Positions 33,814 to 42,963 of a stretch of DNA of 64,000 bases are shown here, in pieces. The DNA is from Flavipsychrobacter sp. (GTDB lineage Bacteria; Bacteroidota; Bacteroidia; Chitinophagales; Chitinophagaceae): NCBI GenBank assembly GCA_041392855.1, contig JAWKLD010000001.1, positions 1,722,001-1,786,000 of the forward strand, read 5' to 3'. Both the position numbers and the translations under genes were made by a program. Position 1 is the stretch's first letter, and every line of letters starts with the position of its first letter. A model generated the notes under the pieces. It was not told the origin of the DNA and did no database searches. It saw only the letters and a program-made list of their open reading frames with translations.

Positions 33814-35769
33814 ATGATTCTACAACTTACACAAGCTGCACTCCTGTCTTGCTTTTTGTTATTATTTACAGCAAGCAGCTTTGCACAAACCACCACAACC
33901 TACACCGCCATTGCTAATGGTAACTATACCAGCGCTTCTACTTGGCAGAGCGGTATAGTACCACCTGTAACTACAGGATTAGTAAGCTATTCAGAACATA
34001 TTGTAATACCTCAAGGCATTACGGTGACACTAGATACCAACTTGCACTTAAAGACAAGTGGCTGGTATCCAAGAATGACTGTTGATGGATCTTTGATAGG
34101 ACTACCTGGCTATTATGCAAAAATACAAGCACCACTAATAAGTAGTGCTACAGGTGTAGTAAACATAGACAGTACTTTCTTACAAGGTATTAATGCGGGA
34201 GTTGACTTCCAAGGTACAATGACTACGAATAACTGTTATATGTCTAACTACACCTTCAAAGGCACACTCAACATCAACAAGAGATTGCATATGCACAATG
34301 CTTCTGATGTTAACCAAGTATATGGCACACTCAACTTTGGCAACCATTGCTGGATACAGAGCGAAGGGCGTTGTAGATTCCATACTGTAACCTACAACAA
34401 TGGAACTTCTATAGTTTCAGGAGTTATCAATTATGCAGACACAATGAATCTTAGCTATAAATACTTATGGCTAGGCGGCATTAATCCTTTTTTGGATATT
34501 GACACCAACTACATCGGCAGACAAATAGATTCACTTATTATAGACCTAGATACCAATTACTCTTCACCACAAGTACCTTGGGCATTAAGAGTAGTACATA
34601 AAGATGTATACTTCAATGGTGTGATGATCATCAAATCTGGCAACCTGAATCTAAACCATAAGAACATCATCTTTGGCCCCAATTCAAAACTATACTGCAC
34701 ACCCAATAAAGGAAGAATAAAAACAGAAAAAGATGCAGACATCACTATAAATGCTACTAGCGACTTTGGTGACGGTTTTATATTCTGGGACGAGACCATA
34801 TTAACTACCCCTGCTGACACAGTAAGAAACTTTACTGTAAATATGGGCAATAACACAGGCACTGTAAAACTACACAACAACCTGATCATCAATAACAAAC
34901 TAGACCTACAAAAAGGACAACTACATTTAGCCGACACCAGTAAACTTATCATCAATCATAATACTAACGCTACCATAACCAATGCTAGCACCAATAGTTA
35001 TGTAACCAGCTCTTTTGGTGGTGCTCTACATATGAATGTGGCCGCTAGCGGCACTACAACTTTCCCTGTAGGTACACCAGCACAGTATGCCCCTGTTGAT
35101 GTGAAGAACAATAGTAGCAGTAGCGAGGTATATAAAGTAGGCGCAGTAGCGGGTGTAAAAGATACCGTGGTAACCGGTTTTGACATTGCTACCCAAGAGC
35201 CTTGTGTGGCGGCTACATGGTGGGTAAACCCTAGCGCGGCTACAGGCAGCTCTGCTAATGTGACCATCAAATGGCCTGCAGCTTTGGAGGTCAATAGCTT
35301 TAATAGAACACAGTCTTACATCACTACTTATTTGTACAGCCAACTGAAATGGGATACCCAAACCACTGCTAGCGCTGCTGGCTCTCAAGGTAGCCTCTAC
35401 ACACAAACTCAAACAGTGAACAACTTCGATACAGGAAAAAGTAATTTCTTCTCCGTATTCGACGGAGCTACTTCTTTAGCTAACCTATCGGTAAATAACT
35501 TAACGACCAACAACAAAGTGATCCTCTACCCTAACCCTACTCAGGGCAATGCAACATTGAGCATCACGCTGGAGAAAACACAACCTATTGCAATAACACT
35601 TACAGATGTAAATGGACGTGTGGTGCATGCCCAACCTATTACTGAATACAATAACGGACAACACAACATTGCACTGCCTACACAAAACTTAACTAACGGA
35701 TTATACTTCTTACAACTGACCAACGAAAAAGGCACACTACTCAATAGTGGAAAGTTGATGAAACAATAA
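33814..35769 (+). CDS. T9SS surface protein with G8-like N-terminus, copy 1
   Basis: The ATG at 33814 gives 651 residues with a signal peptide (MILQLTQAALLSCFLLLFTASSFA). The mature start (YTAIANGNYTSASTWQSG, then IVIPQGITVTLDTNLHL) is like the G8-type beta module of secreted adhesins: a W followed by a V-x-I-P-x-G-x-x-V-x-L-D strand. A long Asn/Thr-rich parallel-beta-like body follows, then a Trp-containing domain (CVAATWWVNPSAATGSSANV) and a T9SS sorting domain (LYPNPTQGNATLSI...GRVVHAQ...NGLYFLQLT). The fold is presumed and the ligand unknown. Its 3' end is nearly identical to that of the next gene. Confidence 0.78.
   Translation: MILQLTQAALLSCFLLLFTASSFAQTTTTYTAIANGNYTSASTWQSGIVPPVTTGLVSYSEHIVIPQGITVTLDTNLHLKTSGWYPRMTVDGSLIGLPGYYAKIQAPLISSATGVVNIDSTFLQGINAGVDFQGTMTTNNCYMSNYTFKGTLNINKRLHMHNASDVNQVYGTLNFGNHCWIQSEGRCRFHTVTYNNGTSIVSGVINYADTMNLSYKYLWLGGINPFLDIDTNYIGRQIDSLIIDLDTNYSSPQVPWALRVVHKDVYFNGVMIIKSGNLNLNHKNIIFGPNSKLYCTPNKGRIKTEKDADITINATSDFGDGFIFWDETILTTPADTVRNFTVNMGNNTGTVKLHNNLIINNKLDLQKGQLHLADTSKLIINHNTNATITNASTNSYVTSSFGGALHMNVAASGTTTFPVGTPAQYAPVDVKNNSSSSEVYKVGAVAGVKDTVVTGFDIATQEPCVAATWWVNPSAATGSSANVTIKWPAALEVNSFNRTQSYITTYLYSQLKWDTQTTASAAGSQGSLYTQTQTVNNFDTGKSNFFSVFDGATSLANLSVNNLTTNNKVILYPNPTQGNATLSITLEKTQPIAITLTDVNGRVVHAQPITEYNNGQHNIALPTQNLTNGLYFLQLTNEKGTLLNSGKLMKQ
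35467..35769 (+). repeat. Near-identical 3' module, copy 1
   Basis: These 303 bases, coding for the T9SS tail of the first G8-like gene, align without gaps to 37,518-37,820, with roughly one difference per 12-15 bases by eye. The upstream parts of the two genes are far more diverged. Confidence 0.85.
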
Positions 35770-35794
35770 GCTTATAGAATAACCTATTTACACG

Positions 35795-35826
35795 AAGCAT
35801 TCACTTAATTAAGTGGATGCTTTTTA
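35795..35826 (+). terminator. Palindromic terminator
   Basis: AAGCAT-CACTTAATTAAGTG-ATGCTT is an almost perfect palindrome with one mismatch pair, followed by TTTTTA. It closes the first G8-like gene. Confidence 0.8.
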
Positions 35827-35888
35827 ATTCTGGTTTATTATTATATGTATCTTAGTATCAGTTTTCACACCATTAAAAAATCAAACCT

Positions 35889-37820
35889 ATGAAGGCATCT
35901 CTTCAAAAAGCCTTGTACCTATCCGGCATTCTCATGCTGTTGACACAATTAGGACGAGCACAAACTACCGTTACATACACCGCTGTTGCCAATGGCAATT
36001 ATACCAGCGCCTCTACTTGGCAGGGTGGTATAAAACCACCTGTAACTACAGGACTTATCAATCAACAGAAAGACCTTATCGTTATACCACAAGGTATTAC
36101 CGTTGTCTTAGATACTAACCTCGTCCTAAAAAATGGACCAGGATATGGGCAACTTACTGTAGAAGGAACAATTAACGGGCAGGCAGAACGGTATATATCT
36201 GCAGGTAATATTGTTAGCAACACAGGCTCTATCATTGTAGACAGTATAGACCTTTGGGGATTGTACCCTACAGCAAATGGAACCATTACTGCTAACAAAT
36301 GTAGAATGCAAAACTATAGTACCGCTGGCCCTATTAACATAAAAAAGAGGTTATACCTCCCACACACCAATACGACAATGATAAATGGCCCACTCAATTT
36401 TGACAACCACTGTTGGATAGACTATACGGGCTACTCCAGTTTTATCGTTCAAAATGCGGGCGTGATAAATTATGCAGACACCATGAATGTTTTTCGTGGA
36501 GACTTAGCAAAAATACCCAGTCCTATAAGATGGAATGTTGATATAGATACGGCCTTGTTTGACCGACAAATAGACACCATGATAATAGACTTAGCTCAGG
36601 GTAATGCTCCTACTGCTAAAACATGGACCTACTCTATAGCTCATAAAGACCTTTACTTCAACGGCGTTATGATACTAAGATCAGGCAACCTAAAGCTTAA
36701 TCAGCACAAACTTACTTTAGGTACTCATGCTAAAATTTTCTATAACCCTCTTACAGGAAGAATAGCTGCTGATAAAAATGCAGTAGTTGCAGTTAATGCC
36801 AATAACAACTTAGGAGAAGGGTTATATTTTTACCCAGGTGCACCAACTCATAATGTCAATGCAGAGGATACACTTCGCAACCTTACCATAAATATGGGCA
36901 GTAATACAAGCTCAGTTCTTTTGCACGGGGAGCTAACTATAGCCAATAACCTCGACCTAGTTAAAGGGCTATTACATTTAGTAGACAGCTCCAACCTCAT
37001 TATCAACACTAGCGCTACTATTAGTAATGCAGGCACCAACAGTTTCATCACTAACGACTTTGGTACAAGCACTCATATGAGCATCCATAGTAATGCTACC
37101 GCTACCTTCCCTGTAGGTACGGGCATATTAACACGCTATGCCCCTGTTGATGTAAAGAACAATAGCAGTAGTATGGAAATATATAAAGTAGGCTGTACTG
37201 CTGGCGTGCAAGATACCATTGACAGAGGTTTTGACATCTCATTTGAAGAGCCTTGCGTAGCCGCTACATGGTGGGTAGATCCTAGCGCTGCTACAGGCAG
37301 TAATGCTGATGTGACCTTAAAATGGCCAGTAGCATTGGAGTACAATAACTTTAATAGAGCACAGTCGTACATTACCAGATACTTATACAATCAATTGCAC
37401 TGGGATACGTTACCCACACATAGTATGGCAAATACTCAAGGTAGCCTCTATACGCAAACCGAAACCATAAATAACTTTAGTACGACCAAAGGCAACTACT
37501 TCTCTGTGTTCGATGGTGCTACATCTTTGGCTAACCTATCGGTAAATAACTTAACGACCAACAACAAGGTGACCCTCTACCCTAACCCTACTTATGGCAA
37601 TGCAACATTAAGCATCACGCTAGAGAAAACACAATCTATAGCAATAACGCTTACTGATGTAAATGGACGCGTGGTGTATACCCAACCTGTTACTGAATAC
37701 AATAACGGACAACACAACATTGCACTACCTACACAAAACTTAACTAATGGATTATACTTCTTACAACTAACCAACGAAAAAGGCACACTACTCAATAGTG
37801 GAAAGTTGATGAAACAGTAA
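35889..37820 (+). CDS. T9SS surface protein with G8-like N-terminus, copy 2
   Basis: A 643-residue paralogue of its upstream neighbour. It has the signal peptide region KALYLSGILMLLTQLGRA, the same YTAVANGNYTSASTWQGG start and DLIVIPQGITVVLDTN strand, the same Trp domain (CVAATWWVDPSAATGSNADV) and a T9SS tail (LYPNPTYGNATLSI...GRVVYTQ...NGLYFLQLT). The middle part differs strongly from copy 1, whereas the final 300 bases are almost the same, which suggests gene conversion of the tail or strong constraint. Probably a surface adhesin or glycan-binding protein, by inference. Confidence 0.78.
   Translation: MKASLQKALYLSGILMLLTQLGRAQTTVTYTAVANGNYTSASTWQGGIKPPVTTGLINQQKDLIVIPQGITVVLDTNLVLKNGPGYGQLTVEGTINGQAERYISAGNIVSNTGSIIVDSIDLWGLYPTANGTITANKCRMQNYSTAGPINIKKRLYLPHTNTTMINGPLNFDNHCWIDYTGYSSFIVQNAGVINYADTMNVFRGDLAKIPSPIRWNVDIDTALFDRQIDTMIIDLAQGNAPTAKTWTYSIAHKDLYFNGVMILRSGNLKLNQHKLTLGTHAKIFYNPLTGRIAADKNAVVAVNANNNLGEGLYFYPGAPTHNVNAEDTLRNLTINMGSNTSSVLLHGELTIANNLDLVKGLLHLVDSSNLIINTSATISNAGTNSFITNDFGTSTHMSIHSNATATFPVGTGILTRYAPVDVKNNSSSMEIYKVGCTAGVQDTIDRGFDISFEEPCVAATWWVDPSAATGSNADVTLKWPVALEYNNFNRAQSYITRYLYNQLHWDTLPTHSMANTQGSLYTQTETINNFSTTKGNYFSVFDGATSLANLSVNNLTTNNKVTLYPNPTYGNATLSITLEKTQSIAITLTDVNGRVVYTQPVTEYNNGQHNIALPTQNLTNGLYFLQLTNEKGTLLNSGKLMKQ
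37518..37820 (+). repeat. Near-identical 3' module, copy 2
   Basis: The partner of 35,467-35,769, with equal length and no gaps. The shared block ends with both stop codons. A shorter part of it (from the LYPNPT codons on) is recognisable in the tail of the gene at 41,231 as well. Confidence 0.85.
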
Positions 37821-37842
37821 GACCTAAGAAACATTTATAAGA

Positions 37843-37875
37843 AGAGGTGCTGATGCTATTCAGCACCTCTTTCAT
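37843..37875 (+). terminator. Rho-independent terminator
   Basis: AAGAGGTGCTG (37843-37852) pairs with CAGCACCTCTTT (37861-37872) and is followed by CATT. It covers the upstream in-frame ATG of the next gene, which argues for the later start at 37916. Confidence 0.85.
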
Positions 37876-37915
37876 TATAATAAATAAGTATATTTACACA
37901 ACCCAACAAAAGGAC

Positions 37916-39736
37916 ATGACCGCTACCCTAAAGCAACTATTACTTAGCAACCTACTATTGACCGCTATACTTTGTCACAAAGCCGCAGCTACAATATACA
38001 CCGCAAGTAATTCTGGTAACTATACCAACGCTACCACTTGGACGGGTGGGAACATCCCTCCCATAGAACTTGATAAAGACACCATCATCATTCCTCAGGG
38101 CATTACCATATTGCTAGACACTAGTATTGCGACCATTAGAGCAGGCAATCTTCTAGAGGTAAACGGCACACTCAATAATAGCGTTAGTCGCGGGTTATAT
38201 TTTGGACAAGGAACACTATCGGGTAGTGGTATCATTATGGTAGATACTGTACTCATTGTATCCACCGCGTGGAATTTTAATGGACAGATAACCACCCCTA
38301 ACCTTTCTTTGGGCGACCTAAACATCAATAGTGCTGCCAGTATAAATGTCAGCCAAAATTTACGCTTACTACGCGATAGCATAAAAGTAAACCAAGGCAG
38401 CCTTACCATTGCTGGCAATAGTACTATAAGTTCATCAGGAGGCATCTTACATCAAGGTACTAGTGGTACTGTTAACTATCCCAGCCGCTTCAACTTTGTA
38501 CAGAACAACTACGGGGTATACGATGCCAACCCTCTACTCTACCACCCTAATGTGCAGCAAATTACCATAGTATTGCTAAGCAAGGATAGTGGCATAAAGC
38601 TTACCAAAGACCTAACTATTGACAAAGTACTTTACCTGAATGCTGGCAGGCTCATGCTTAATGGGCATCACCTAAGCTTTGTAGATACGGCACAACTAGC
38701 CACACAGCCCGATGGTAGTATAAGTGGAGATACCAATAGTAGCATTACTATAGCTACACACAATGGCTTAAGCAATGGCATACCCTTTTATCAAGAAAAA
38801 ATCAGCAACATACTGGACAACCATGTAAAAAACTTCACCATCAATACAACCAATAAACTCGCTAGGCTATACTTACCCTTAGGCTTGGTTGTGCATAATG
38901 AACTGAACCTACAACGCGGGCGACTAGACATCAATTTTGCCACGCTAGAAATAAGACCGACTGGCAATATAAGTGGTGGTAGCGATAGCAGCTTTATACT
39001 TACCTCTCTAGGTGGTGGTGTTACCCAAACATTAGCACCAAATGACAGTTTGTTTTTTCCTGTGGGCACTAAGAAATTTGGCTATACGCCTGCTGTGTTA
39101 AAGAACAATGCTGCTACTGCACATACCTTTGCTATAGGGGTAGATAGCACACTATTATCTCAAGGAACACATGGTATTAATGTAGCACATCAATTTGCAT
39201 CGGTAGAGAGTAGCTGGTTGGTAACCAGTACAGATACTACTAATATTACTATCGACTTAACTCTATACTGGACACCAAGCATGGAAACCAACAACCTAAA
39301 TCGCAAGGATGTTTTTATGAGTTGCTACAACCAAAACCTATGGGATAAACAAGGTTCAAGTAATGCCAATTCTAACGGGAACCATATTACGCTTACACGC
39401 AAGCAAATTAAAAAGCTAGGAGTATTCGCAGTTAGAGAGTTTACTTACATATATATACCAAGAGCGACTCTTAATAAACTCACTACCACCCTCTACCCCA
39501 ACCCTACTACGGGTGATGCAATGCTTGGGTTAAGTTTAGACAAAACACAACGCATTGCTATTGCACTTACTGATGCAACAGGGCGTGTTGTGTACCAAAA
39601 AGAAGCAAGGCAATACAATAGTGGGCAACACAACATAACATTACCTACAAGCTCATTGGCAACTGGTGTTTATCTATACTATATTACTAATAGCAATGGC
39701 AATGTGCAAAGCAAAGGCAGACTGGTGAAGGAATAA
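37916..39736 (+). CDS. T9SS surface protein with G8-like N-terminus, copy 3
   Basis: The ATG at 37916 is chosen because the region before it is a terminator hairpin. The 606-residue product has a signal peptide (TLKQLLLSNLLLTAILCHKAAA), the same YTASNSGNYTNATTWTGG start, and a DTIIIPQGITILLDTS strand. The body is a repetitive Asn/Ser-rich beta domain (LNGHHLSFVDTAQLATQPDG), followed by a T9SS tail (LYPNPTTGDAMLGLS...GRVVYQK...ATGVYLYYIT). It is more diverged from copies 1 and 2 than they are from each other, including in the tail. Confidence 0.76.
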   Translation: MTATLKQLLLSNLLLTAILCHKAAATIYTASNSGNYTNATTWTGGNIPPIELDKDTIIIPQGITILLDTSIATIRAGNLLEVNGTLNNSVSRGLYFGQGTLSGSGIIMVDTVLIVSTAWNFNGQITTPNLSLGDLNINSAASINVSQNLRLLRDSIKVNQGSLTIAGNSTISSSGGILHQGTSGTVNYPSRFNFVQNNYGVYDANPLLYHPNVQQITIVLLSKDSGIKLTKDLTIDKVLYLNAGRLMLNGHHLSFVDTAQLATQPDGSISGDTNSSITIATHNGLSNGIPFYQEKISNILDNHVKNFTINTTNKLARLYLPLGLVVHNELNLQRGRLDINFATLEIRPTGNISGGSDSSFILTSLGGGVTQTLAPNDSLFFPVGTKKFGYTPAVLKNNAATAHTFAIGVDSTLLSQGTHGINVAHQFASVESSWLVTSTDTTNITIDLTLYWTPSMETNNLNRKDVFMSCYNQNLWDKQGSSNANSNGNHITLTRKQIKKLGVFAVREFTYIYIPRATLNKLTTTLYPNPTTGDAMLGLSLDKTQRIAIALTDATGRVVYQKEARQYNSGQHNITLPTSSLATGVYLYYITNSNGNVQSKGRLVKE

Positions 39737-39801
39737 TAAGCCTACTTACCAATGACAGAGACCGTGGAGACAAACTAACTACACTTTCTGTATAAAAGAA
39801 A

Positions 39802-39828
39802 GGTAGCCATTACGATTATTTGGCTACC
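39802..39828 (-). terminator. Hairpin terminator of the first YD-repeat gene
   Basis: GGTAGCCA (39802-39809) and TGGCTACC (39821-39828) form an 8-bp stem that includes the stop codon region. On the minus strand it is followed by TTTCTTTT. It may also stop plus-strand transcripts from the third G8-like gene. Confidence 0.6.
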
Positions 39829-41111
39829 TCAAAACGTTTTCGGATAGCTTTACCCCCAGTTTGCAACTCTACAATATAGAGCCCTGCAGCAAGATGACTA
39901 ATAGGCAAATACTTATGATACTGTTCAGTGCCAGCATCTTCCCATTGCCCCACTATATTACCTTGTATATCTACAATACGGCCTTGCACCTTTTCGCTAT
40001 GCACACCACTACTCCACTGTAGTTGCAATATATTATTTGCCGGATTAGGAAAGACCAACAACTGTCCCTGATCATTTTGACTGGCAGAAGCTACGCTTAA
40101 TGGCCAGTAGGAGTAAGTATATCTTGTTCGTCCTGTATAATCTTGCTCCGACTTATAGTTGGGTGCTGGCATATAGGTTCTTCTAACCTCACTCAGATAA
40201 CCAAAATTGGTATAGTAATAGGTATTCACCTTTCTATAGAATTTGGAGCGATAGAACGTATCTGTTATCAACCTGTTTTGCGAATCGTATTTGTAAGCGT
40301 GTGTCTGCACCTCATAACCACTGAAAGATATTTGAGAACTATCTTTTATTAATCTACCCAAGGCATCGTAAGTGTAGTAATATCTTGTATGCAATGTGGG
40401 CTTTCCTAAGCTTGTGTTATAAATATATTTGAGTTTTGCTATAATTCTGTTTTGCGAATCGTAAGTATTCTCATAATAGTAGATAGACGGGGCTGCCCCT
40501 CCCTTAGTATAACTAACACTATCTTTTATAAGCCCACCCAAACTATCATAGGCACGAATAAAAATACTGTGTGGCGGGTCGAATGCACTATTCTTCCAAG
40601 TACGCTCATCTGCTCTTAATAACCTCCCCATACTATCGTAAGTGTACGTAAACTTATATTGTGGTAGATAACTAGTATCAGGTTGTAGTGTAGTATCATA
40701 CCACACTTTTTCTATTACATTGCCTAAGCTATCATAGTAAAAAGAATCACGATGTTGCAAGTGAGTACCACCTAGCACATATCTCAACTCTTCCAACAAA
40801 TGATTTTGGCTATCGTAATACCTATAATATTCGTCATCGCGCTTATAATGGTTGGAGGTAAAACTCTCCCTTATACGTATATACTTTTTATCGTAGGCAA
40901 TAGAGTCATTATTGAGCGAGCTACCTCTTACAGTACTGTGGTCGTAAGTAAACTCTGTTTTTTGCCAATGCCTGAAATGATACGAAGTAGGTCCTTGAGG
41001 CAAATTGACCCAAACAAAAGAATCAATATCTATCGACATCAGCCGCCATTGTTGTGCCTGCACACTGCCAACCAAACAAAGAAGAGCGAATAATAGAGAT
41101 AGGCGCTTCAT
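39816..41111 (-). CDS. T9SS YD-repeat-like protein, copy 1
   Basis: A 431-residue protein with a signal peptide (MKRLSLLFALLCLVGSVQA) followed by QQWRLM, the mark of this five-member family. The body holds about eight YD-type repeats of roughly 25-40 residues (YYDSLGNVIEKVWYD, YTYDSMGRLLRADERTW, NTYDSQNRIIAKLKY, YTYDALGRLIKDSSQ). These are related to the repeats of Rhs/teneurin proteins but shorter and without a toxin end. A T9SS-type tail closes it (VFPNPANNILQLQWSSG...AAGLYIVELQ). Similar proteins are abundant in Bacteroidetes and of unknown function. Confidence 0.82.
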   Translation of the reverse strand: MKRLSLLFALLCLVGSVQAQQWRLMSIDIDSFVWVNLPQGPTSYHFRHWQKTEFTYDHSTVRGSSLNNDSIAYDKKYIRIRESFTSNHYKRDDEYYRYYDSQNHLLEELRYVLGGTHLQHRDSFYYDSLGNVIEKVWYDTTLQPDTSYLPQYKFTYTYDSMGRLLRADERTWKNSAFDPPHSIFIRAYDSLGGLIKDSVSYTKGGAAPSIYYYENTYDSQNRIIAKLKYIYNTSLGKPTLHTRYYYTYDALGRLIKDSSQISFSGYEVQTHAYKYDSQNRLITDTFYRSKFYRKVNTYYYTNFGYLSEVRRTYMPAPNYKSEQDYTGRTRYTYSYWPLSVASASQNDQGQLLVFPNPANNILQLQWSSGVHSEKVQGRIVDIQGNIVGQWEDAGTEQYHKYLPISHLAAGLYIVELQTGGKAIRKRFEVAK

Positions 41112-41230
41112 AGGAATTTATTTTTTGTGAATGTACAAAATCCACTCTTGAAATGAACGTATAAGCTTATCATAACTTGGCTACGATAAACATTTCCGGT
41201 AATTTTATGATCTACAAAATACCCTAACAT

Positions 41231-42790
41231 ATGAATCGTATACTTTTATTCATATCCCTGCTGCTAGGTAGTACTGTAGCCTTTGCGCAAAACCTACCTT
41301 TTACGCCGCAAAATGTATCGTACGATAGTACCATGAAAAACATCTGGCGCCCTACGCAATTTGTAGCATTGGGCGACAAACTGATATTCAGAGCCAACAA
41401 AACAAGCAGTGTAAATGACTTTGTACTTTGCTACTACGATAGTACGAACAACAAAGCCTATAGAGTGCCTGACAGTATTTTGCGCGGGGTAAACAACATC
41501 ACCTACCTGATACCACAGGTGCATGATGGTAAAATATACTTTAGCGGGTCAAACAATATTACCAACTCCCTATGTAGCTGGAACGGAACGGACACGATAA
41601 AAAAAGTGGTCACCGAAGGGCTCATAACACCTATGGGCTCACTACAGCCGCCCTATACCTTTGTAGGAGATACGCTTTTTTTCATGGGGCACAATGGCAC
41701 TATTACCCCTACACAAAATGGCAGATTGTATAAACTGAACACTCAAAACAACAGCATACAAAACCTAACACCTAGCAAAACCTACTACGAAGGTGGGCTT
41801 ATAGTTTACAAGAACAAAGTCTACATCAGCGAATTGGGCGTGAAAGGGAAACCATTCAGCTATTACGACCCTCAAAACAATAGTGTATCCCTAGTAACTG
41901 TTGGCATTAATACCAACGATACCTATAGCCCATTCCATATGATGGTGGTGGGCAATTATTTATTTTTCACCGCACATAGTTCTCTTCGTTCCGACACACA
42001 TATATATGCTTATGAAGAAGGCGTGGGTATAAAATGGATCAATACAATAAAAACAGCAGGTAGTAATATTAAAGGCACCTTTGGCACAACATTGATCAGC
42101 TACGACAGCAGTTTGTTTTTCAGTGCCGCAGTAGATAGTACCGTATTCACCCCTACTGATCTCTTTAGCTTCAACCCGTATACCAATCTTACACAACTAA
42201 CCAAAAACATTAACGGCAAGAACGGTAGCAAGCCAAGAAACTTTAGAGTAGTCAATAATAAGCTATACTTCCAAGCAGAGCACTACCCGGACGGCACACA
42301 GATATTTCAGTACGATGCTGCCAACGATACCGTATTGCAGCTTACCGCATATGGCAAGCAATATTACGGTTTCGGGCCCGACAACTTTATTGAATGGGGC
42401 AGTTATATGTACTTCTCAACTTATCAGGGTATTTCTCAGAGTCGCTGGGTAGACAGTAACGATATGGGCCGTATTCCGCTATACAACCTACCCATAAAAC
42501 CTACCACAGTAGCTCAAAAACAAATGACAACAATAGCTACCACCCTCTACCCCAACCCTACCAGCTCCACAGCTACTTTAAATGTATTCCTAGAAAAAGC
42601 GCAGAGCATTGCTATACAGCTTGTAGATATAAATGGGCGTGTGGTATATACTAACCCAGCTACTGAGTACAATAACGGACAACACACTATAGTACTACCT
42701 ACACAGCAACTGGCCAAGGGCATGTATCTACTACAACTAAGCAACGAACAGGGCAGCATACTTAAGAGCGACAAACTGATAAAACAATAA
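41231..42790 (+). CDS. T9SS-exported ELWKYDG-type repeat protein
   Basis: A 519-residue protein with a signal peptide (MNRILLFISLLLGSTVAFA). The repeats are degenerate (LCYYDSTNNKAYRVPDS, LYKLNTQNNSIQNLTPS, FSYYDPQNNSVSLVTVG, IFQYDAANDTVLQLTAYG), with LYFQ/LFFTA strands spaced like those of the ELWKYDG genes, suggesting the same propeller-like fold. The T9SS tail (LYPNPTSSTATLNVFL...GRVVYTN...AKGMYLLQLS) shares wording with the tails of the G8-like genes. Function is unknown. Confidence 0.76.
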   Translation: MNRILLFISLLLGSTVAFAQNLPFTPQNVSYDSTMKNIWRPTQFVALGDKLIFRANKTSSVNDFVLCYYDSTNNKAYRVPDSILRGVNNITYLIPQVHDGKIYFSGSNNITNSLCSWNGTDTIKKVVTEGLITPMGSLQPPYTFVGDTLFFMGHNGTITPTQNGRLYKLNTQNNSIQNLTPSKTYYEGGLIVYKNKVYISELGVKGKPFSYYDPQNNSVSLVTVGINTNDTYSPFHMMVVGNYLFFTAHSSLRSDTHIYAYEEGVGIKWINTIKTAGSNIKGTFGTTLISYDSSLFFSAAVDSTVFTPTDLFSFNPYTNLTQLTKNINGKNGSKPRNFRVVNNKLYFQAEHYPDGTQIFQYDAANDTVLQLTAYGKQYYGFGPDNFIEWGSYMYFSTYQGISQSRWVDSNDMGRIPLYNLPIKPTTVAQKQMTTIATTLYPNPTSSTATLNVFLEKAQSIAIQLVDINGRVVYTNPATEYNNGQHTIVLPTQQLAKGMYLLQLSNEQGSILKSDKLIKQ

Positions 42791-42815
42791 ACTTCTAAAA
42801 CGTTAAGAGAGAGAG

Positions 42816-42843
42816 GGTGCTGGAGCAATTCGGCACCTTTTTT
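42816..42843 (+). terminator. Rho-independent terminator
   Basis: GGTGC (42816-42820) and GCACC (42833-42837) form a short GC-rich stem followed by six T residues. It closes the gene at 41,231. Confidence 0.7.
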
Positions 42844-42963
42844 GCATTTATTGCAAATACTAACAGGTAGAGCTATGAGCATCTAAAACCAATAAACCCT
42901 TGACACTTTAATCTTATTTTAATACCTTCATCGGATTAACATATGTCACCAAAAGCCATTTCT

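Noticed and set aside
37847..37915. Longer N-terminus of the third G8-like protein
   Set aside because: The region forms the terminator hairpin of the previous gene; the ATG at 37916 gives a proper signal peptide.
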